64,000 nt of DNA from Croceibacterium segetis (GCF_011320115.1 NZ_JAANOZ010000004.1:203501-267500), one strand, 5' to 3'. Shown: positions 44,246 through 54,693, counted from the first letter of the stretch. The notes: generated by a model from the sequence alone, not told the origin. Translations and numbers: made by a program.

Positions 44246-45298
44246 ATGACCGCCGAAGTTCACCTCCACACCCACGGCCGCGTCGGCCACGTCTCGCTCG
44301 CTCGCCCCAAGGCGCTGCACGCGCTGACGCAGGCGATGTGCGAGGCCATGAGCGAGGCGCTGCTCGGCTGGCGCGACGACCCGCAAATCGAAGCGGTGCT
44401 GATCGACCATGCCGAAGGCCGCGGCTTCTGCGCCGGCGGCGACGTGGCGCTGGTGCGGCGCTCGGCGCTCGAGGACGGCGGCGCGGCGGGGCGGGCGTTC
44501 TTCTTCGCCGAATACCGCCTCAACCACCTGCTGTTCACCTACCCCAAGCCGGTCGCCGCCTTCATGGACGGGATGACGATGGGCGGCGGCGTCGGCATCT
44601 CGCAGCCGGCGAAGTACCGCGTGGCGACCGAGAACACGCTGTTCGCGATGCCCGAAGGGGCGATCGGGCTGTTTCCCGACGTCGGCGCGGGCTGGTACCT
44701 GCCGCGGCTCAAGGGCCGCGCCGGGGCATTCATGGCGCTGACCGGCGCGCGGCTCGACGGGGCGGAATGCCTCTGGGCAGGCCTGGCGACGCATTACCTG
44801 CAGAGCGAGCGGCTCGCCGAGGCGAAGGCGCGGATCGCCGACAGGCCGAGCGAAATCGCCGCGATCCTCGCCGAACTATCCGCCGAACCGCCAGCAGCGC
44901 GCATCGCGGGCAATGCCGAACGGATCGACCGGTTGTTCGCGTCGGACAGCCTCGAAGAGATCATTGCCGCACTCGAAGGCGATCCGTCGGACTGGGCGGC
45001 GAAGGAGCTCAAGGCCGTTACCACCAAGTGCCCGACCACCGCCAAGGTCGCCCTGCGCGAATTCGCCGAAGGCGCGCCCCGGACCGACTTCGCGGAGGAA
45101 ATGCGCGCCGAATACCGCCTCGCCGCGCGGATGATGCTGCGGTCCGATTTCGCCGAGGGGGTGCGCGCGGTGCTGATCGACAAGGACAACGCGCCACGGT
45201 GGAATCCCGCCGCGCCCGAAGGGGTTACGGCCGAAGCGCTCGACGAAATCTTCGCTCCGCTTCCGGCGGGCGAGGAGTGGTCGCCCTTCCCCGCTTAG
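44246..45298 (+). CDS. 3-hydroxyisobutyryl-CoA hydrolase-like enoyl-CoA hydratase family protein
   Basis: A 350-aa crotonase-fold enzyme. The CoA oxyanion-hole blocks [16 protein letters not shown] and [33 protein letters not shown] and the later [15 protein letters not shown] match 3-hydroxyisobutyryl-CoA hydrolases, which release 3-hydroxyisobutyrate in valine degradation. The length (about 350 aa, longer than true enoyl-CoA hydratases) agrees. It follows the dehydrogenase across the REP-like element. Confidence 0.9.
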   Translation: MTAEVHLHTHGRVGHVSLARPKALHALTQAMCEAMSEALLGWRDDPQIEAVLIDHAEGRGFCAGGDVALVRRSALEDGGAAGRAFFFAEYRLNHLLFTYPKPVAAFMDGMTMGGGVGISQPAKYRVATENTLFAMPEGAIGLFPDVGAGWYLPRLKGRAGAFMALTGARLDGAECLWAGLATHYLQSERLAEAKARIADRPSEIAAILAELSAEPPAARIAGNAERIDRLFASDSLEEIIAALEGDPSDWAAKELKAVTTKCPTTAKVALREFAEGAPRTDFAEEMRAEYRLAARMMLRSDFAEGVRAVLIDKDNAPRWNPAAPEGVTAEALDEIFAPLPAGEEWSPFPA

Positions 45299-45348
45299 CC
45301 AGCGCAAAGAAAATCTCCGCGCGGTTTCCCTTGCGGTTCACCGCCGCG

Positions 45349-46269
45349 ATGGGCAATTCGCTCGCCATGCAGCGCCTGACCCATCTCCAGCGTCTCGAGG
45401 CGGAGAGCATCCATATCATGCGCGAAGTCGTCGCCGAGGCGTCCAATCCGGTGATGCTCTATTCGGTCGGCAAGGACAGCGCGGTGATGCTGCACCTCGC
45501 CAAGAAGGCGTTCTACCCCGCCCCGCCCCCCTTCCCGCTGCTCCACGTCGACACCACCTGGAAGTTCCGGGACATGTACGCGCTGCGCGACAAGGCGGCG
45601 AAAGACGCGGGGATGGAGCTGCTGGTCTACCAGAACCCCGAGGCCAAGGAGCGCGGGATCAACCCGTTCGACCACGGGCCGCTGCACACCGACATGTGGA
45701 AGACCGAGGGGCTCAAGCAGGCGCTCGACCAATACGGCTTCGATGCCGCGTTCGGCGGCGCCCGGCGCGACGAGGAGAAGAGCCGCGCCAAGGAACGAAT
45801 CTTCAGCTTCCGCACCAACAGCCACGGGTGGGACCCGAAGAACCAGCGGCCCGAGCTGTGGAACCTCTACAACGCAAGGAAAGCCAAGGGCGAGAGCATC
45901 CGCGTGTTCCCGCTCTCCAACTGGACCGAGCTCGACATCTGGCAATACATCATGGCCGAGAACATCGAGATCGTGCCGCTGTACATGGCCGCCAAACGGC
46001 CCACCGTGGAGCGCGACGGCCTGCTGCTGATGGTCGACGACGACCGCTTCCCATTGGAGCCCGGCGAGGAGCCGGTGATGCGCTCGATCCGCTTCCGCAC
46101 GCTCGGCTGCTACCCGTTGACCGGCGCGATCGAGAGCGAGGCGGCGACGCTGCCCGAGGTGGTCCAGGAAATGCTTCTGACCACCACCAGTGAGCGCCAG
46201 GGCCGGGCGATCGACAAGGACGCCGGCGGCGCCGGCATGGAGAAGAAGAAGCAGGAGGGCTATTTCTGA
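45349..46269 (+). CDS. cysD: Sulfate adenylyltransferase subunit 2 CysD
   Basis: A 306-aa ATP-sulfurylase catalytic subunit of the PAPS-reductase fold. It contains [20 protein letters not shown], the PP-loop [32 protein letters not shown], and [15 protein letters not shown]; the C terminus [16 protein letters not shown] is standard for CysD. Start chosen at ATG 45349; an ATG at 45367 ([10 protein letters not shown]) aligns better with E. coli CysD and may be real. It is first in cysD-cysNC, with a 1-nt overlap into cysNC. It makes APS from sulfate and ATP. Confidence 0.96.
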   Translation: MGNSLAMQRLTHLQRLEAESIHIMREVVAEASNPVMLYSVGKDSAVMLHLAKKAFYPAPPPFPLLHVDTTWKFRDMYALRDKAAKDAGMELLVYQNPEAKERGINPFDHGPLHTDMWKTEGLKQALDQYGFDAAFGGARRDEEKSRAKERIFSFRTNSHGWDPKNQRPELWNLYNARKAKGESIRVFPLSNWTELDIWQYIMAENIEIVPLYMAAKRPTVERDGLLLMVDDDRFPLEPGEEPVMRSIRFRTLGCYPLTGAIESEAATLPEVVQEMLLTTTSERQGRAIDKDAGGAGMEKKKQEGYF

Positions 46270-48188
46270 TGGCCGACCAGGCTTCTCCCGAGCCCGCCTA
46301 CGTCACCGACGCCCTCATCGCCGAGGACATCGAGGCCTACCTCGCGCTGCACCAGCACAAGGGGCTGCTGCGCTTCATCACCTGCGGCAGCGTCGACGAT
46401 GGCAAGTCCACGCTGATCGGGCGGCTGCTGTACGATTCGAAGATGATCTTCGAGGACCAGCTCGCCGCGCTCGAAGCCGACAGCAAGCGCGTCGGCACGC
46501 AAGGGCAGGAGATCGACTTCGCGCTGCTCGTCGACGGCCTCGCCGCCGAGCGCGAGCAGGGCATCACCATCGACGTCGCCTACCGCTTCTTCTCGACCGA
46601 GAAACGCAAGTTCATCGTCGCCGACACGCCCGGGCACGAGCAGTACACCCGCAACATGGTCACCGGCGCGAGCACCGCCGACCTCGCCGTGATCCTGATC
46701 GATGCGAGGAAGGGCGTGCTGGTGCAGACCCGCCGCCACTCGTATCTCGCGCACCTGCTGGGCATCCGCCACCTGGTGCTGGCGGTGAACAAGATGGACC
46801 TCGTCGACTACGACCAGGCCACGTTCGACAAGATCGTCGAGGACTACGGTCATTTCGCTCGCAGCATCGGCATCGAGGCCTTCACCGCGATTCCGATCTC
46901 GGGCTTCAAGGGCGACAACATCACGCAGGCACCCTCGGCGAACACGCCGTGGTACGGCGGGTCGAGCCTGATCCATCACCTCGAGACCGTCGAGATCGCG
47001 AACGAGGCCGACCAGGCCGGGCCGCTGCGCCTGGCGGTGCAGTGGGTCAACCGCCCCAATCTCGACTTCCGCGGCTTCGCCGGGCTGATCGCCGAGGGCA
47101 CGGTCAAGCCGGGCGACGCGGTGCGCGTGGTGCCTTCGGGCAAGACCAGCACGGTCGCCCGCATCGTCACCCTCGACGGCGACCTCGACGAGGCGGTCGC
47201 CGGGCAGTCGGTCACCCTGACCCTCGCCGACGAGATCGACTGCAGCCGCGGCGACGTCATCGCCGCCGCCGACGCCCCGCCCGAGGCCGCCGATCAGTTC
47301 GAGGCGGCGCTGGTGTGGATGAGCGACGAGCCGCTGATCCCCGGGCGCGGCTACTGGCTCAAGCTGGCGACGCAGACCGTCAACGCGACCGTGCATGAGC
47401 CGAAGTACGAAGTGAACGTCAACACGATGGAGCACCTCGCGGTCAAGACGCTCGCCCTCAACGCCATCGGCGTGGCGGAGGTCACCACCGACAAGCCGAT
47501 CGTGTTCGAGCCTTACGAAACGTCGCGCCAGCTCGGCGGCTTTATCCTGGTCGACAAGCTGACCAACGCCACCGTCGCGGCGGGCATGATCCACTTCAGC
47601 CTGCGCCGCGCGCAGAACGTCCATTGGCAGGCGCTCGAGATCAGCCGCGAGCAGCACGCCCGGCTCAAGAACCAGAAGCCCGCGGTGCTGTGGTTCACCG
47701 GCCTTTCCGGCTCGGGCAAGTCGACCATCGCCAACCTCGTCGAGAAGAAGCTTCACCGGATGAACCGGCACACCTTCCTGCTCGACGGCGACAACGTCCG
47801 CCACGGGCTCAACAAGGACCTCGGCTTCACCGAAGCCGACCGGATCGAGAACATTCGCCGCGTCGGCGAAGTCGCCAAGCTGATGGCCGACGCCGGGCTG
47901 ATCGTCATCACCGCGTTCATCAGCCCGTTCCGTGCCGAACGCGAGATGGTTCGCAAGATGCTGCCCGAAGGCGAGTTCGTCGAGGTGCACATCGACACGC
48001 CGCTCGCCCTCGCCGAAGCGCGCGACGTGAAGGGCCTGTACAAGAAGGCCCGCGCCGGCGAGCTCAAGAACTTCACCGGCATCGACAGCCCCTACCAGGA
48101 GCCCGAACGGCCGGAAATCCGCATCGACACCACGGCGATGACGCCGGAGCAGGCGGCCGATCTTATTGTCGACAAGGTCGTGGGCTAA
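46269..48188 (+). CDS. cysNC: Bifunctional sulfate adenylyltransferase subunit 1/adenylylsulfate kinase CysNC
   Basis: A 639-aa fusion. The N-terminal part is a translation-factor-like GTPase with P-loop [10 protein letters not shown] (residues 39-48), [12 protein letters not shown] and NKMDLVDY, which drives APS synthesis with CysD. The C-terminal part (from about residue 445) is APS kinase with P-loop GLSGSGKST (478-486), DGDNVRHGL and [12 protein letters not shown], making PAPS. Fusions of this order are common in Proteobacteria. TGATG couples it to cysD. It is followed by cysQ, which removes the PAP end product. Confidence 0.97.
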   Translation: MADQASPEPAYVTDALIAEDIEAYLALHQHKGLLRFITCGSVDDGKSTLIGRLLYDSKMIFEDQLAALEADSKRVGTQGQEIDFALLVDGLAAEREQGITIDVAYRFFSTEKRKFIVADTPGHEQYTRNMVTGASTADLAVILIDARKGVLVQTRRHSYLAHLLGIRHLVLAVNKMDLVDYDQATFDKIVEDYGHFARSIGIEAFTAIPISGFKGDNITQAPSANTPWYGGSSLIHHLETVEIANEADQAGPLRLAVQWVNRPNLDFRGFAGLIAEGTVKPGDAVRVVPSGKTSTVARIVTLDGDLDEAVAGQSVTLTLADEIDCSRGDVIAAADAPPEAADQFEAALVWMSDEPLIPGRGYWLKLATQTVNATVHEPKYEVNVNTMEHLAVKTLALNAIGVAEVTTDKPIVFEPYETSRQLGGFILVDKLTNATVAAGMIHFSLRRAQNVHWQALEISREQHARLKNQKPAVLWFTGLSGSGKSTIANLVEKKLHRMNRHTFLLDGDNVRHGLNKDLGFTEADRIENIRRVGEVAKLMADAGLIVITAFISPFRAEREMVRKMLPEGEFVEVHIDTPLALAEARDVKGLYKKARAGELKNFTGIDSPYQEPERPEIRIDTTAMTPEQAADLIVDKVVG

Positions 48189-48213
48189 CGAAAAGCGGAT
48201 GGGGCCGACAACG

Positions 48214-48960
48214 ATGACCGACGGCGAGCTGGCGGCGCACCTCGCAGCGTGCGCCGGACGCATCCTCATCGAAGTGCGCGCGAGCCGCCTGTTCGAGGGC
48301 AAGGCGCTCGGGCTCGCGGGCGACCAGGTCGCCAACCAGTTTCTCGTCCACGCGCTGCGCGCCGCGCGGCCCGACGACGGGCTGCTGTCCGAGGAAAGCA
48401 AGGACACCGAGGAGCGCCTGGGCAAATCGCGCGTGTGGATCGTCGACCCGGTCGACGGCACCCGCGAATACGGCGAGGAGCGAGGCGACTGGGCGGTCCA
48501 TGTCGGCCTGGCGATCGAGGGCGTGGCGGAGATCGGCGCCGTGGCGCTGCCGGGACTCGATGAGGGCCTGGTCCTGCGCAGCGATCGACCCAGCGAACTG
48601 GTCGGGCATTCCGGTCCGCCGCGGATGCTCGTCAGCCGCACCCGGCCCGCGGCCGAAGCGCTCGCGGTCGCCGAGAGGCTCGGCGCCGAGCTGGTGCCGC
48701 TCGGTTCGGCGGGGGCCAAGGCGATGGCGGTGGTCCGCGGCGAGGCTGAAATCTACCTCCACTCCGGCGGGCAGTACGAATGGGACAGCTGCGCCCCGGT
48801 GGCGGTCGCCCGAGCGCACGGCCTGCATGCCAGCCGCATCGACGGCAGCCCCCTCGTCTACAACCGGCGCGACACTTACCTGCCCGACCTGCTGATCTGC
48901 CGGCCGGAATGGGCCGAGCCGGTGCTCGGCGCGCTCGAGGCCATGGCTTCGGCCGGATAG
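48214..48960 (+). CDS. cysQ: 3'(2'),5'-bisphosphate nucleotidase CysQ
   Basis: A 248-aa inositol-monophosphatase-fold enzyme that hydrolyses PAP (and PAPS), preventing its build-up from sulfate assimilation. The metal motifs are visible: LLSEESKDT, WIVDPVDGTREYG (DPxDGT) and YEWDSCAPVAVARAHG (WDxxAP). The start at 48214 was chosen to give MTDGELAAHLA; an ATG at 48199 is possible. It follows cysNC by 25 bases, giving a functional sulfur-activation operon. Confidence 0.92.
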   Translation: MTDGELAAHLAACAGRILIEVRASRLFEGKALGLAGDQVANQFLVHALRAARPDDGLLSEESKDTEERLGKSRVWIVDPVDGTREYGEERGDWAVHVGLAIEGVAEIGAVALPGLDEGLVLRSDRPSELVGHSGPPRMLVSRTRPAAEALAVAERLGAELVPLGSAGAKAMAVVRGEAEIYLHSGGQYEWDSCAPVAVARAHGLHASRIDGSPLVYNRRDTYLPDLLICRPEWAEPVLGALEAMASAG

Positions 48961-48961
48961 A

Positions 48962-49756
48962 ATGGATCACCTCAAACTCGCCTATTCGCTGGCAGGCGCC
49001 TTCGTCGGCTTCATGGTCGGGTTGACCGGAGTCGGCGGCGGCTCGTTGATGGCTCCCATTCTGATCCTGCTGGGCTTCAGCCCCGCGGTCGCGGTCGGCA
49101 CCGACCTCTGGTTCGCCTGCCTGACCAAGGCCGTGGGCGGCGTGGTCCACCATCATCTCGGCTCGCCCGACTGGAAGACCGTCGGGCGCCTCGCCGCCGG
49201 CAGCCTGCCCGCCGCGGTGGTGACCTTGTGGTGGCTCGCCAACTATCATCACGGGCATCTTGAATCCAAGGTCCTCATGGACCTGCTCGGCGTCGCGCTG
49301 CTGATCACGGCCGCGCTGATGCTGTTCCGCAACCGGATCGCCCGGCCGCTTCGCGTGGCCCATGTCGCGCTCGAGCAGACCTTGCGCCGGGTGCGCTTCA
49401 GCCAGATCGTCATGACGGTGCTCGGCGGGGCGTTCGTCGGGGCGCTGGTGACGCTGACCTCGGTCGGCGCCGGCGCGCTCATCGCGGTGATGCTGGCGCT
49501 GATCTATCCCCTGCGGCTCGATGCCAAGTCGATCGTCGGTACCGACATCATCCACGCGATCCCCCTGACGCTGGTCGCGGCGCTGGGGCACAGCTGGCTC
49601 GGCAATGTCGACGGCTGGCTGCTCGGCAGCCTGCTGATCGGATCGATCCCCGGCATCGTTCTCGGTTCGCTGATCGCCGGCAAGGTCAACGACAACATCG
49701 TGCGATACGCTCTCGCGGCGATGCTGGTGGTTTCCGCGGTCAAGATGCTGGCTTGA
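48962..49756 (+). CDS. TauE/SafE family membrane transporter
   Basis: A 264-aa protein with about eight hydrophobic helices. The family's internal repeat is visible: the first half begins AFVGFMVGLTGVGGGSLMAPILI and the second half repeats VGALVTLTSVGAGALIAVMLAL. TauE/SafE proteins export small sulfonates or sulfite, among others. It starts 1 base after cysQ ends, so it is probably in the same operon as sulfate activation; a role in sulfur-anion traffic is a reasonable inference. Confidence 0.9.
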   Translation: MDHLKLAYSLAGAFVGFMVGLTGVGGGSLMAPILILLGFSPAVAVGTDLWFACLTKAVGGVVHHHLGSPDWKTVGRLAAGSLPAAVVTLWWLANYHHGHLESKVLMDLLGVALLITAALMLFRNRIARPLRVAHVALEQTLRRVRFSQIVMTVLGGAFVGALVTLTSVGAGALIAVMLALIYPLRLDAKSIVGTDIIHAIPLTLVAALGHSWLGNVDGWLLGSLLIGSIPGIVLGSLIAGKVNDNIVRYALAAMLVVSAVKMLA

Positions 49757-49787
49757 TTCCTTCTCTTTGAGCGCCATCGCGGCGCGC

Positions 49788-49820
49788 AAAAAAAAAGGCC
49801 GGAGGATTGCTCCTCCGGCC
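49788..49820 (-). terminator. Rho-independent terminator of the first porin paralogue
   Basis: On the minus strand the perfect hairpin GGCCGGAGG/CCTCCGGCC with loop AGCAAT (49797-49820) is followed by nine Ts (49788-49796). It lies 24 bases past the stop at 49844. The same hairpin occurs after the second paralogue. Confidence 0.92.
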
Positions 49821-49843
49821 CCATTTTCCAGGCTTGACCTGAC

Positions 49844-50698
49844 TTAGCCGCGTTCGCCCTGCGGAGCGACCACCGGCGGCGGAGGCACCGGGCAGTTGTC
49901 GTACACGCCGACCGTCGAGCCGTCCGGGCAGGTCTTGGTCTGCGGCGGAGGCGGCGGCGGGGGCGGCGGGGGCGGCGGGGGCGGCGGCGGCGGAGGCGGC
50001 GGAGGCGGCGGAGCCGCACCGCCGAAGTTCACCAGAATGCTCGCCATCAGTGAATGGGTACGGGCATCGAACTGGTCCGTGCGGCCGAACGCATCGGTCA
50101 TCACAAACGGATGGGTATTCAAGTACTTGTACTTGAGGCCCACCTCCACCGAATCGCTGAGGGGTACCCGAAGGGCGGCAATGCCCTGCCACGCCCAGGC
50201 GCTGTCATCGTCGTCGAGGAAGCTGACCGCCGTGGGGCTGGTTGCAAAATGGGTATTGGCCCAAGCGCGGCCGGCACCGACGCCGACCGAGAAGCCGACA
50301 CCGCCGTTGCCGCCGAAGTCGAGCAGCGCGTTGGCCATCGCCGTGTTGACCTTCATCTCACCGTCGGCATTGGCATAGGTTCCGACGGCGGGGTTAGCCA
50401 GCCCGGAGACGGTGAGCGATTTGGGACCCCATTCCTTGTGGCCGAATTCGGCCTCGGTACGGATCATGCCCCAGTCATACCCGACCACGACATCGACATC
50501 GAAGCGCTTCTTGTTGTCGACGACGATCGCGTTGTTGACGGTGCTGACATCGATCTTGGTGTCCTGCGGAATAACGAGGCCTGCGTCGAGCCCGACGTAG
50601 CCCTCGCCATCTCGCGCCTGCGCCGGAACGGCAATCGCACAGGCCGCTACGCTGACCGCCAGCGCGGCCTTGCGGAAATGGCTGAAGTTCTTTTTCAT
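49844..50698 (-). CDS. OmpA-like beta-barrel protein with poly-proline tail, paralogue 1
   Basis: A 284-aa outer-membrane protein. The signal MKKNFSHFRKAALAVSVAAC ends near AQA|RDG; then a barrel of eight or so strands with the repeated GFSVGVGAGRAWAN and HSLMASILVNFGG as last strand. A run of 23 prolines (49943-50011) follows, then QTKTCPDGSTVGVYDNCPVPPPP and the end. The peptidoglycan-binding OmpA domain that usually follows such a linker is missing. It is a tandem copy of the 50965-51840 gene. The proline run should need EF-P for translation. Confidence 0.88.
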   Translation of the reverse strand: MKKNFSHFRKAALAVSVAACAIAVPAQARDGEGYVGLDAGLVIPQDTKIDVSTVNNAIVVDNKKRFDVDVVVGYDWGMIRTEAEFGHKEWGPKSLTVSGLANPAVGTYANADGEMKVNTAMANALLDFGGNGGVGFSVGVGAGRAWANTHFATSPTAVSFLDDDDSAWAWQGIAALRVPLSDSVEVGLKYKYLNTHPFVMTDAFGRTDQFDARTHSLMASILVNFGGAAPPPPPPPPPPPPPPPPPPPPPPPQTKTCPDGSTVGVYDNCPVPPPPVVAPQGERG

Positions 50699-50917
50699 CT
50701 AGTATTCCCTCATCTGGACGCCGCCCCCCGAGTGGATTGGCGAAACCTCCGTGCGGCAGTCCGCTCGGCGGGTCGTCAACGACCCCGAAGGGCCGCAACT
50801 GCCGCTTAAAGCCGCCAACGGGCGGAATGTTCCGCCACTTTTGTACGCGACGATTTCGCTGTTGCGAAAATGCCACTCATTACTTTTGGGGACGTTTTGG
50901 CTGAATTCGTAAAGAAG

Positions 50918-50941
50918 GGCCGGAGGATTGCTCCTCCGGCC
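50918..50941 (-). terminator. Terminator-type hairpin of the second porin paralogue
   Basis: The same 24-base hairpin as at 49797-49820, 24 bases past the stop at 50965. Here the T-tract is weak (CTTCTTTACG), so termination may be less efficient and transcription could read into the first paralogue. Confidence 0.7.
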
Positions 50942-50964
50942 CCATTTTCCAGGCTTGACCTGAC

Positions 50965-51840
50965 TTAGCCGCGTTCGCCCTGCGGAGCGACCACCGGCGG
51001 CGGAGGCACCGGGCAGTTGTCGTACACGCCGACCGTCGAGCCGTCCGGGCAGGTCTTGGTCTGCGGCGGAGGCGGCGGCGGGGGCGGCGGAGGCGGCGGG
51101 GGCGGCGGAGGCGGCGGCGGCGGCGGCGGCGGAGCCGCACCGCCGAAGTTCACCAGAATGCTCGCCATCAGCGAATGCGATCTGGCGTCGAACTGGTTGG
51201 TCCGGCCCAGGGAATCGGTCATCACGAACGGGTGCGTGTTGAGGTACCGGTACTTGAGCCCGAGTTCGACATTGTCGCTGACCGGGAACCGCAGTTCGGC
51301 GATGCCTTGCCAGGCCCATGCGCTGTCCTTGTCGGCAAGGAAGCGGGTTCCACCCGACGTGGCAGCCAGGCGGGTGTTGGCCCACGCGCGCCCGGCACCG
51401 ACGCCGACCGAGAAGCCGACGCCGCCGTTTCCGCCGAAGTCGAGCAGCGCGTTGGCCATCGCGGTGGTGATGGTCGTCCTGCCGCCGGGGTCACCGAACG
51501 TGCCGACGACCACGCCTGCACCGGCGGGGTTGGGAATGCCGGGGGCAACGACATCGAGCGAATTGGCTTTCCATTGCTTGCGGGCGATTTCCGCCTCGGT
51601 GCGGATCATGCCCCAGTCGTAACCGAGCTTGACGTCGACGTCGTAGCCCTTCTTGTTGTCGACGATGATCGAGTTGTTGAACGTGCGGACGTCGATCTTG
51701 GTATCCTGCGGAATGACGATGCCGGCGTCGAGCCCGACGTAGCCCTCACCATCGCGCGCCTGCGCCGGAACGGCAATCGCACAGGCCGCTACGCTGGCTG
51801 CGAGAACGGCTTTGCGGAAATGGCTGAAGTTCTTTTTCAT
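50965..51840 (-). CDS. OmpA-like beta-barrel protein with poly-proline tail, paralogue 2
   Basis: A 291-aa protein with the same plan as paralogue 1: signal MKKNFSHFRKAVLAASVAAC, a barrel with DWGMIRTEAEIARKQW and FGGNGGVGFSVGVGAGRAWAN, the 23-proline run (51064-51132) and the CPDGSTVGVYDNCP tail, again with no OmpA domain. The tail, stop and hairpin are nearly identical in DNA to paralogue 1, while the barrels differ more, which suggests gene conversion of the 3' end. Their upstream regions are also related. Probably a major porin/surface protein. Confidence 0.88.
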   Translation of the reverse strand: MKKNFSHFRKAVLAASVAACAIAVPAQARDGEGYVGLDAGIVIPQDTKIDVRTFNNSIIVDNKKGYDVDVKLGYDWGMIRTEAEIARKQWKANSLDVVAPGIPNPAGAGVVVGTFGDPGGRTTITTAMANALLDFGGNGGVGFSVGVGAGRAWANTRLAATSGGTRFLADKDSAWAWQGIAELRFPVSDNVELGLKYRYLNTHPFVMTDSLGRTNQFDARSHSLMASILVNFGGAAPPPPPPPPPPPPPPPPPPPPPPPQTKTCPDGSTVGVYDNCPVPPPPVVAPQGERG

Positions 51841-52080
51841 CGTGTATTCCCTCAACTGGACGCCGCCCCGAACGGGTTGGCTAGACCTCAGTGCGGCGAG
51901 ACCGCGCGGAGATGTTTGAGCGACCTGGGGGCCGCGACTACCGCTTAAAACCGCCAACCGGCAGATTGTTCCAGCGCCAGGCCAAACCACTTTAACTCCA
52001 CTTTAAGGGGCGAAACCAATGCCGCTTGGCGGGTGCGCCCGGGCGCTGCTACGGGCGGGGACAGAAGGGAGAGCTCATCG

Positions 52081-54300
52081 ATGGCGAGGGTAGCGAAGCG
52101 CAAGGCGGCAATCGCGGGGGTGTTGATGGGCATGGCCCTGAGCGGGCCCGCGGCGGCGCAAGTCGCCGCCTCGGTGACGCTCGCCAGGGACACCACGGGA
52201 AGCCCGGCGGAACGCGCCGCGGCCATGCTGGCGCAGATGACCCAGGCGGAGAAGCTGACCCTGCTGGAAGGTTACTTCGGCACCGACTTCGCTCCGGCCA
52301 ATTTCACCATGCCGCCGGCCGCGCGCGAGGGTTCGGCGGGCTACGTCCCCGGCATTCCCCGTCTCGGCATTCCGCCCCAGTGGCAGACGGACGCCGGCCT
52401 CGGCGTGGCCTCGCAAGGCGGCGCGAAGCAGAAGCGCGCGGCCACCGCGCTGCCTTCGGGGCCGGCGACGGCGGCGACTTTCGATCCCGAGCTGGCCTAC
52501 GCCGGCGGCCGGATGATCGGCCGCGAGGCGCGCGCCTATGGCTTCAACGTCATGCTCGGCGGCGCGGTCAACCTGCTGCGCGAGCCGAGGAACGGGCGGA
52601 ACTTCGAATATGCCGGCGAGGATCCGCTGCTTGCCGGCGCTATCGTCGGCGCCGAGATCGCCGGGGTGCAGTCGAACCGGGTGATCAGCACCGTCAAGCA
52701 CTACGCGCTCAACGACCAGGAAACCGACCGCGGCACCGGCAACTTCATCATCGATGAGGCGGCCTTCCGGATGAGCGACCTGCTGACGTTCGAGCTGGCG
52801 ATCGAGCGCGGCCATCCCGGATCGGCGATGTGCGCCTATAACCTCGTCAACGGCCTGCATGCCTGCGAGAGCCCGTTCCTGCTGACCGACGTGCTGCGGC
52901 GCGACTGGGGCTGGCACGGCTACGTGATGAGCGACTGGGGCGCGGCGCACTCGACCGCCGCCTCGGCCAACGCCGGGCTCGATCAGGAATCCGGCTTCGG
53001 GCTGCAGAGCGACGCGTGGTTTGGGCCCGACAAGCTCACCGCGGCGCTCGCCAAAGGCGAGCTTGACCCGGCGCGGATCGACTTGATGGCAGGGCGCATT
53101 CTCGCGGCGATGTTCGCGCATGGGCTGATCGACGATCCGGTGACCGGCACCGGCGCGATCGACGTCGCCGCTAACCAGGCGGTCGCGCAGGCCGACGCCG
53201 AGGCGGGGATCGTGCTGCTGAAAAACGACGGCAACCGGCTGCCAATCGCCGCCGGGGCGAAGCGGATCGCGGTGATCGGCGGACATGCCGACAAGGGCGT
53301 GATCTCCGGCGGCGGATCCAGCCAGGTCTATCCCGATGGCGAGAATGCGGTGCCCGGGCTCAAGCCGACCGGCTGGCCCGGGCCGGTGGTCTTTAATCCC
53401 TCCTCCCCGCTTGACGCCTTGCGCAAGCTACTGCCGGGCACGCGGATCGATTACGCCAGCGGCGACGATCCCGCGGCCGCTGCGAAGCTCGCCAGAGGCG
53501 CCGACCTCGTCATCGTTTTCGGCACGCAATGGGCGAGCGAGAGCATCGACGTGCCGCTGCATCTCGACGGTGCGCAGGATGCTCTGATCGACACGGTCGC
53601 GGCGGCAAACCGGAACACTGTCGTGGTCCTCCAGACCGGAGGCCCGGTGCTGATGCCCTGGGCCGGCAAGGTCCCGGCGATCGTCGAGGCCTGGTATCCC
53701 GGGCGGATGGGCGGCGCGGCGATCGCCAACATTCTCACCGGCAAGATCAACCCCTCCGGGCACCTGCCGATGACCTTCCCCAGGTCGCTCGACCAGCTCC
53801 CCTACCCCGGCGAGCCGCGCAAGAAGGAAGCGACCTACAGCGAAGGGGCAACGGTCGGCTACAAGTGGTTCGACGCCAAGGGCCTCTCGCCGCAATTCCC
53901 GTTCGGCCACGGGCTTTCGTACACCAGGTTCACCTACAGCGACCTCGCGGTAACGCGCACCGACGCGGGCGTCGTGGCCACGCTGACGGTCACCAACAGC
54001 GGCGAGCGGGCAGGCGCCGACGCAGTCCAGCTTTATGTCTCGGCGCCGCCGGATTCCGGGTGGGAAGCCCCCAAGCGCCTCGCCGGGTTCGCCAAGGTCG
54101 TGCTGTGGCCCGGCCACAGCACCCGCGTCAGCATCGCCGTCGATCCGCGGCTGCTGTCGGTTTGGGACACCAGCGTGCCGGGCTGGTCGCGTGTGCCGGG
54201 CGGCTACACGTTCAGCGCCGCGCACAGCTCGCGCGATCTCGGCAAAGGGGTCAGCATCCAGCTCCCGGCGGAGAGGCTCTCGCCGCAATGGCGGCCATGA
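52081..54300 (+). CDS. GH3-family beta-glucosidase, exported
   Basis: A 739-aa glycosidase with a signal peptide (MARVAKRKAAIAGVLMGMAL, cleaved near AAAQ|VAA). Catalytic nucleophile D285 lies in GYVMSDWGAAHS; KHYALNDQETDRG and the N-terminal PRLGIPPQWQTDAGLGVA are GH3 hallmarks. The C-terminal (alpha/beta)6 and fibronectin-III-like domains are present (LTVTNSGERAGADAVQLYVS, KRLAGFAKV). Typical activity is removal of beta-linked glucose or xylose from oligosaccharides or plant glycosides; substrate not determined. Start chosen at 52081 behind GAAGGGAGAGCTCATCG. Confidence 0.93.
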   Translation: MARVAKRKAAIAGVLMGMALSGPAAAQVAASVTLARDTTGSPAERAAAMLAQMTQAEKLTLLEGYFGTDFAPANFTMPPAAREGSAGYVPGIPRLGIPPQWQTDAGLGVASQGGAKQKRAATALPSGPATAATFDPELAYAGGRMIGREARAYGFNVMLGGAVNLLREPRNGRNFEYAGEDPLLAGAIVGAEIAGVQSNRVISTVKHYALNDQETDRGTGNFIIDEAAFRMSDLLTFELAIERGHPGSAMCAYNLVNGLHACESPFLLTDVLRRDWGWHGYVMSDWGAAHSTAASANAGLDQESGFGLQSDAWFGPDKLTAALAKGELDPARIDLMAGRILAAMFAHGLIDDPVTGTGAIDVAANQAVAQADAEAGIVLLKNDGNRLPIAAGAKRIAVIGGHADKGVISGGGSSQVYPDGENAVPGLKPTGWPGPVVFNPSSPLDALRKLLPGTRIDYASGDDPAAAAKLARGADLVIVFGTQWASESIDVPLHLDGAQDALIDTVAAANRNTVVVLQTGGPVLMPWAGKVPAIVEAWYPGRMGGAAIANILTGKINPSGHLPMTFPRSLDQLPYPGEPRKKEATYSEGATVGYKWFDAKGLSPQFPFGHGLSYTRFTYSDLAVTRTDAGVVATLTVTNSGERAGADAVQLYVSAPPDSGWEAPKRLAGFAKVVLWPGHSTRVSIAVDPRLLSVWDTSVPGWSRVPGGYTFSAAHSSRDLGKGVSIQLPAERLSPQWRP

Positions 54301-54363
54301 CGGCGTAACGATTTCGCACGGCGCGACTTGTCGCACCGGCGCGGGCTTCCCAAGTCTGGTCCA

Positions 54364-54693
54364 ATGCCCAGGCCGAATGAAGACGCACGCAAGGACAAGC
54401 CGCCTCGCACCGGCAAGCGTCTCTTCATGCTCGCGCTCGGCCCGGCGTTGATCGTCCTGTCACCGGTCGTCGGCTTGATCCCGGGTCCTGGCGGGCTGCT
54501 TGTGCTGCTCGCCGGCGTCGCCGTCACCCTGCAGAGCAGCCAGGTCGCCAAGCGGCTCTACGTGCGCGCCAAGCGCAAGTGGCCGGGGCTCGGCCATTGG
54601 TCCGACAAGGGATTGCGGCGGCCGAGTCACTTCCGGCGCCTGCGCAGGAAAGAGCAAGAGCCCACCGAGGCCAGCGCCGCCGGCGGCGACTAG
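54364..54693 (+). CDS. Small PGPGG-type transmembrane protein
   Basis: A 109-aa protein with charged ends and a central hydrophobic region LFMLALGPALIVLSPVVGLIPGPGGLLVLLAGVAVTL, containing the PGPGG turn typical of a small family of putative transmembrane proteins (PGPGW). A basic C-terminal tail (RAKRKWPGL, RLRRKEQE) would be cytoplasmic. It converges on ligD with a 4-base overlap of the ends. Function unknown. Confidence 0.7.
   Translation: MPRPNEDARKDKPPRTGKRLFMLALGPALIVLSPVVGLIPGPGGLLVLLAGVAVTLQSSQVAKRLYVRAKRKWPGLGHWSDKGLRRPSHFRRLRRKEQEPTEASAAGGD

Noticed and set aside
49943..50011. GC-rich repeats that look like a CRISPR or tandem-repeat locus
   Set aside because: They are proline codons in the porin paralogues (also at 51064-51132); there are no spacers or cas genes.
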